64,000 bases of DNA from CAZIVP01 sp964542915 (GTDB lineage Bacteria > Calditrichota > Calditrichia > Calditrichales > Calditrichaceae): contig CAZIVP010000008.1 of NCBI GenBank assembly GCA_964542915.1, forward strand, positions 101,877 to 165,876, written 5' to 3'. The translations under genes were made by a program, and so were the position numbers. Below, one piece after another: positions 60,234 to 64,000 of this stretch. Numbering within the stretch: position 1 is the first letter of the stretch; each line of letters opens with the position of its first letter. The notes beneath the pieces are model-generated. The model searched no databases. It had not been told where the DNA came from and worked only from the letters and a program-made list of their open reading frames with translations.

Positions 60234-61331
60234 ATGGAAAAATTCTCCCTTGAGGCGCTTTTAGCGCTCTATTCCATTCCGTCCATAGGCCCTACCCGTA
60301 TGCGGAAATTAATCTCAATATTCCGAACGCCCCAGGCCGTACTGGCCGCAGGTGCACGCCAATTGATGGATATCGAAGGGATCGATCACAAAACCGCACA
60401 AAAAATCAAAGCGGGACCCGATGAAGGGTTTATCAAAAAGCAAATCAAATGGATTCGTGAATATGAGGCGGCGATCCTGACTTATTGGGATGACGATTAT
60501 CCGGAAACCCTCAAAAAAATTTATGATCCGCCCGCTTTTTTGTTTGTGAAGGGTCAAACGACCGTTTTAAAAAGCCGCTGTATGGCCGTTGTTGGAACGC
60601 GAACACCGACTCAATATGGAAAGCTAATTACCGAGCGCCTTACCAACGCGCTGGTAAGTAACGGTTTTACCATTACCAGCGGTTTCGCCCGCGGCGTCGA
60701 TACACTTGCACATAAAACGACCGTCGAGAACGGCGGCCAAACCGTGGCCGTCCTCGGCAATGGCATCGATCGCGTATATCCGGCCGAGAACATCCAACTC
60801 ATGGAAAAAATATTGCGATCGGGTCTGGTGATCAGCGAGTATCCCATGGGCGCCAAACCGGATGCGTCTAATTTTCCGAAACGAAACCGTATTATCAGCG
60901 GCCTCAGCGAAGGCGTCATCATTACCGAAGCCGGTGCAAAAAGCGGCGCCTTGATTAGCGCTTATTACGCACTGGATCAAAACCGGGAGGTATTTGCCGT
61001 ACCGGGAGCCATTACATCGCCGGCCAGCGCGGGCGCCAATCTATTGATCAAGCAAGGCGCCAAATTAGTGCAAACGGCTGAAGATATTTTCGAGGAGGTC
61101 GGCGGTCAACAGCAGCTCGATCTTGCTGAAGCTGAGTCAAAACGCGAACCGCAAGATCTGGATGCCAACAGCCGAAAAATTTTATCCGTATTGAACAATG
61201 AACCGCAGCATATCGACCAACTGGCGGTAAAATGCGAATTGTCGCCATCGGAAACGCTTTCGGCGTTGCTTATGCTGGAACTACGCGGGCTGGTGAAGCA
61301 AATGGCAGGTAAAATGTTTGTACGTCTTTAA
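60234..61331 (+). CDS. dprA: DNA processing protein DprA (Smf)
   Basis: A 365-residue protein that binds incoming single-stranded DNA and loads RecA during natural transformation. N-terminal helix-hairpin-helix-like segment (about 10-75: YSIPSIGPTRMRKLI, DIEGIDHKTAQKI), then the Rossmann-like DprA core with VVGTRTPTQYG, SGFARGVDTLAHK, VLGNGIDRVYP, SEYPMG, FPKRNRIISGLS and GSALI-type box SGALISAYYAL. The C-terminal winged helix (about 300-365) is present. Directly behind obg (5 nt). It suggests, but alone does not prove, transformability, since dprA is widespread. Confidence 0.95.
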   Translation: MEKFSLEALLALYSIPSIGPTRMRKLISIFRTPQAVLAAGARQLMDIEGIDHKTAQKIKAGPDEGFIKKQIKWIREYEAAILTYWDDDYPETLKKIYDPPAFLFVKGQTTVLKSRCMAVVGTRTPTQYGKLITERLTNALVSNGFTITSGFARGVDTLAHKTTVENGGQTVAVLGNGIDRVYPAENIQLMEKILRSGLVISEYPMGAKPDASNFPKRNRIISGLSEGVIITEAGAKSGALISAYYALDQNREVFAVPGAITSPASAGANLLIKQGAKLVQTAEDIFEEVGGQQQLDLAEAESKREPQDLDANSRKILSVLNNEPQHIDQLAVKCELSPSETLSALLMLELRGLVKQMAGKMFVRL

Positions 61332-61468
61332 CAATCATTGTATGATTTATAACGCACGCACTCCAATACTACAAAAATTAAATAATTCATATTTTAATCA
61401 ATATGGCTCATACAGGTAAGGTATGTAATAATATAAAAAATCCTTTATGATTATAAACTCTTTTTTTA

Positions 61469-61499
61469 TTGTTTATTAAGCATTTACATTGTATATTTT
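61469..61499 (+). promoter_or_regulatory. Promoter-like site before nfnA (TTG-N20-TATATTTT)
   Basis: TTGTTTA at 61469-61475, 16 nt, TATATTTT at 61492-61499, 40 nt before ATG 61539. Elements and spacing equal those of the sites before triads B and C, which argues for a general housekeeping-sigma promoter rather than a triad-specific one. Confidence 0.7.
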
Positions 61500-61538
61500 T
61501 TTCACAAACATTTTGTAAAAATAAAGGAAGTGCAAATT

Positions 61539-62405
61539 ATGTATCCTATTCGTGAAGCCCGATTTCTGGCGCCGGATATCAAATTGTTCAAAATTGAGGC
61601 TCCTAAGATTGCTAAAAAGCGCAAAGCCGGTCAATTCGTGATCGTTCGTATTGCGGAAAACGGCGAGCGTATTCCATTGACAATTGCGGATTCAGACGAT
61701 GCGACGGGCACCATTACGCTCATTGTACAAGGCGTGGGTAAAACCACCAAAGCTCTTAATATGAAGGAGGAGGGCGATCCGATTGTAGATGTGGTCGGCC
61801 CGCTGGGCAGTCCTTCCCATATCGAGAAATTTGGAACCGTGGTCAGTATCGGCGGCGGGGTAGGGACGGCCATAGCGTATCCCACAGCGGTGGCGCTGAA
61901 ACAGGCCGGCAATTACGTTATTACCATTAACGGCGCGCGCAGTAAAGACCTGGTAATTCTGGAAGAGGAAATGAATTCTGTGAGCGATGAAGCATACGTT
62001 ACCACCGATGACGGCTCTTACGGTTTTCACGGTTTTGTTACCCAGAAGTTACAGGAGCTGATCGACGCCGGACGGCAATTGAATTTTGTTCTCGCCATTG
62101 GTCCCATCCCCATGATGAAGGCAGTAGCGGATGTCACACGCGATCACAACATCAAGACGGTGGTGAGCCTGAACCCCATTATGGTGGACGGCACGGGCAT
62201 GTGCGGCGGCTGTCGGGTCATCGTCAACGGCGAATCGAAATTTGCCTGCGTGGACGGACCGGAATTTGACGCCCATGCCGTGGACTTTAAAAACCTCGCG
62301 GATCGTAACAAGATGTATCAACGTCATGAACATCAGTCGCTTGAGCAATTTCTGGAAGAGTGTAAATTGGAAAAACAGGCGGCTGCCCTGAACGAAAAAT
62401 CGTAA
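61539..62405 (+). CDS. nfnA: NfnA-type ferredoxin-NADP reductase subunit (FAD and 2Fe-2S)
   Basis: A 288-residue flavoprotein of the dihydroorotate-dehydrogenase electron-transfer/sulfide-dehydrogenase family. N-terminal FAD-binding barrel (about 1-95: KAGQFVIVRIAENGERIPL), NAD-binding fold (about 100-215: GGGVGTAIAYPTA) and a C-terminal iron-sulfur site with Cys 222, Cys 225 (MCGGCRV) and Cys 237 (FACVDGPEFDAH). In the NfnAB complex it passes electrons between NADH and ferredoxin while NfnB handles NADPH, an electron-bifurcating transhydrogenation typical of anaerobes. ATG 61539 is preceded by AAAGGAAG; GTG 61530 is less likely. A promoter-like site lies 40 nt upstream. nfnB follows after 37 nt. 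Confidence 0.9.
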   Translation: MYPIREARFLAPDIKLFKIEAPKIAKKRKAGQFVIVRIAENGERIPLTIADSDDATGTITLIVQGVGKTTKALNMKEEGDPIVDVVGPLGSPSHIEKFGTVVSIGGGVGTAIAYPTAVALKQAGNYVITINGARSKDLVILEEEMNSVSDEAYVTTDDGSYGFHGFVTQKLQELIDAGRQLNFVLAIGPIPMMKAVADVTRDHNIKTVVSLNPIMVDGTGMCGGCRVIVNGESKFACVDGPEFDAHAVDFKNLADRNKMYQRHEHQSLEQFLEECKLEKQAAALNEKS

Positions 62406-62442
62406 ATGATTCAGTTTATCATTAAAAACAGAGTAAATCGTT

Positions 62443-63870
62443 ATGCAGGAATTAACAGCTAAAGAACGGATGAAGATACCGCGCCAGGCAATGATCGAAC
62501 AGGAGCCTGAAGTGCGGAATCGCAATTTTAGTGAAGTGAATCTGGGTTATAAAGCCGAAATGGCCCGGCAGGAAGCCTTGCGTTGTTTGCAATGCCCCAA
62601 ACCAACCTGTATCCAGGGCTGTCCGGTGAATATTCAGATCAAGGATTTTATTGATATGATCGCCCGGGGCGATTATCTGGGCGCCGTTTCCAAAATAAAA
62701 GAGGACAACGCCTTGCCGGCGATTTGCGGGCGGGTGTGTCCCCAGGAAGAACAGTGCGAACAGGCCTGTGTGGTGGGCAAGAAACACGAGCCTGTAGCTA
62801 TCGGCTACCTGGAGCGTTTTGTGGCCGATTATGAACGGGAAAGCGGGCATATATCTTATCCGAAAATAAAGGAGTCGACCGGTAAAAAGGTCGCCATTGT
62901 GGGCAGCGGTCCGGCCGGACTAAGCTGCGCCAACGATCTGATACAGTGGGGCCATGATGTCACCGTTTTCGAAGCGCTGCATGAACTGGGCGGCGTTTTG
63001 GTCTATGGCATCCCGGAATTTCGCCTTCCCAAAGATATTGTCCGTAAAGAGATCGACGGCTTGCGCCAGATGGGCGTGAAATTCGTGACCGATGCGGTCA
63101 TCGGCCGCACTTCGACGGTTGACGAGCTGATGGAAGAGGAAGGCTTCGACGCCGTATTCCTGGGTGTCGGCGCGGGCTTGCCATGGTTTTTAAATATTCC
63201 CGGCGAAAATTTGATTGGCGTCTACACCGCCAATGAATTTTTAACGCGCGTCAATCTGATGAAGGCATATCAATTTCCGCAAAGCGATTCGCCGTTGTTG
63301 GATGTCAAAGGTAAAAACGTCGCGGTTTTCGGCGGCGGCAACACCGCCATGGACGCCGTCCGAACCTCGCTGCGCCTCGGCGCGGATAATGCCTACATCG
63401 TTTACCGACGCTCCGAAAAGGAGATGCCCGCCCGCGTGGAAGAGGTGAAACACGCCAAAGAAGAGGGCGTGCAATTTATGATGCTGACCAATCCCGTTGA
63501 GCTTATCGGGAATGAAGAAGAATGGCTCAAACAGATGAAATGCATTCGTATGGAGCTGGGCGAACCCGACGCCTCCGGGCGGCGGCGTCCCGTGCCGATC
63601 GAGGGTTCGGAGTTTACGGTGGATATCGACATAGCGGTGATCGCCATTGGCAACGGCTCCAATCCGTTAATCATGCAGACCACGCCGGAAATCGAAACCA
63701 GCAAACGCGGGACGATTGTCGTGGACAACGACACCATGAAAACCTCCAAAGAAGGCGTGTTCGCCGGCGGCGATATTGTTACCGGCGGGGCGACGGTTAT
63801 CCTGGCCATGGGCGCCGGCCGCACTGCGGCAAAAGCGATCCATGAATATGTTATGAACGGCGCATGGTAA
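62443..63870 (+). CDS. nfnB: NfnB-type NADPH oxidoreductase (GltA / glutamate synthase small-subunit family)
   Basis: A 475-residue flavoprotein. Two 4Fe-4S motifs are in the N-terminal domain: CLQCPKPTCIQGCP from Cys 48 and CGRVCPQEEQCEQAC from Cys 95. Then the FAD-binding GSGPAGLSCANDL, FRLPKDIVRKEI, and the NADPH-binding FGGGNTAMDAVRTSLRLG; the C-terminal GDIVTGGATVILAMGAGR closes the FAD domain. The family includes the glutamate synthase small subunit and NfnB; the adjacent nfnA and the absence of a large gltB gene favour NfnB. An alternative is that the pair acts with another ferredoxin or sulfur-linked donor. Confidence 0.9.
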   Translation: MQELTAKERMKIPRQAMIEQEPEVRNRNFSEVNLGYKAEMARQEALRCLQCPKPTCIQGCPVNIQIKDFIDMIARGDYLGAVSKIKEDNALPAICGRVCPQEEQCEQACVVGKKHEPVAIGYLERFVADYERESGHISYPKIKESTGKKVAIVGSGPAGLSCANDLIQWGHDVTVFEALHELGGVLVYGIPEFRLPKDIVRKEIDGLRQMGVKFVTDAVIGRTSTVDELMEEEGFDAVFLGVGAGLPWFLNIPGENLIGVYTANEFLTRVNLMKAYQFPQSDSPLLDVKGKNVAVFGGGNTAMDAVRTSLRLGADNAYIVYRRSEKEMPARVEEVKHAKEEGVQFMMLTNPVELIGNEEEWLKQMKCIRMELGEPDASGRRRPVPIEGSEFTVDIDIAVIAIGNGSNPLIMQTTPEIETSKRGTIVVDNDTMKTSKEGVFAGGDIVTGGATVILAMGAGRTAAKAIHEYVMNGAW

Positions 63871-63879
63871 CATCCTAAC

Positions 63880-63901
63880 GGAGGCGCCGCCCGGCGTCTC
63901 C
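63880..63901 (+). terminator. Hairpin after nfnB
   Basis: Nine-base-pair stem GGAGGCGCC / GGCGTCTCC with one G-U pair and a 4-nt loop, 10 nt after the nfnB stop. No T run follows immediately, so it may terminate poorly or stabilise the mRNA 3' end. Confidence 0.5.
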
Positions 63902-64000
63902 GGTACTTCATCGCGAATCATCAAGAATACTGATTCCATATTAACGGGATTTTTTCCCTTCCTCAAAAAAGGCAAAATGGGAATTATTCCCATAATCCGC

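Noticed and set aside
63977..63993. 7-bp inverted repeat ATGGGAA / TTCCCAT at the window end
   Set aside because: A short hairpin without a T run or nearby gene within the window; context is missing.
1..64000. CRISPR arrays, tRNA or rRNA genes, insertion sequences, prophage genes
   Set aside because: None seen: no regular direct repeats, no tRNA T-loop or cloverleaf, no transposase or integrase motifs.

Overview
The window looks like a chromosomal segment of an anaerobic or facultatively anaerobic Gram-negative bacterium of the FCB group. A relative of Calditrichota (Caldithrix-like) is my best guess; Ignavibacteriota, Marinimicrobia or KSB1-type lineages are alternatives. The reasons are: many secreted proteins ending in a type IX secretion (T9SS) sorting domain with the NYPNPFNP signature, several PorV/PorQ-family barrels, SusC-like TonB-dependent receptors (TBDRs) with an N-terminal carboxypeptidase-regulatory domain, lipoproteins, an NfnAB-type bifurcating transhydrogenase, and promoter-like sites of the form TTG-N20-TATATTT that resemble the Bacteroidetes primary promoter. 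No rRNA, tRNA, CRISPR array, insertion sequence or prophage was seen.

Layout. Positions 1-1380 hold the end of a ribosomal/tRNA-modification operon (rimM fragment, trmD, rplS, terminator). Positions 1696-7152 carry an Ig-like lipoprotein, dapF, a TPR lipoprotein, a mannose-1-phosphate guanylyltransferase, a small unknown gene and a PilZ-domain gene. Positions 7391-53262 form a 46-kb block, all on the plus strand, that encodes almost only exported proteins. It holds two tandem BNR-like T9SS proteins and three copies of the triad TBDR / very large secreted protein / PorV-like barrel (11920-18881, 26080-33572, 34290-40604). It also holds three further T9SS-anchored proteins, one of them with a degenerate metalloprotease site, a TPR lipoprotein, and two subtilisin-family (S8) proteases with T9SS domains. 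Positions 53329-55498 (minus strand) are an ABC-2 exporter pair of NatAB type. Positions 55824-61331 carry cell-wall and housekeeping genes (N-acetylmuramoyl-L-alanine amidase, murI, a PorQ-like barrel, obg, dprA). Positions 61539-63870 are nfnA-nfnB.

How the parts may work together. The triads are the most striking feature. The TBDR, the large extracellular protein and the outer-membrane PorV-like protein recur in the same order, and the large protein always ends in a divergent CTD starting V(V/F)PNPY, whereas the seven stand-alone cargoes end in the standard NYPNPFNP domain. I infer that each triad is a dedicated surface complex with its own cargo shuttle, but the core T9SS machinery (SprA/PorK-N/PorU) is not in the window. 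The second triad has a leader of roughly 620 nt that contains a candidate structured RNA (25643-25778) and two short ORFs. The second and third triads share the promoter motif TTGTTTA-N16-TATATTT, which also precedes nfnA.
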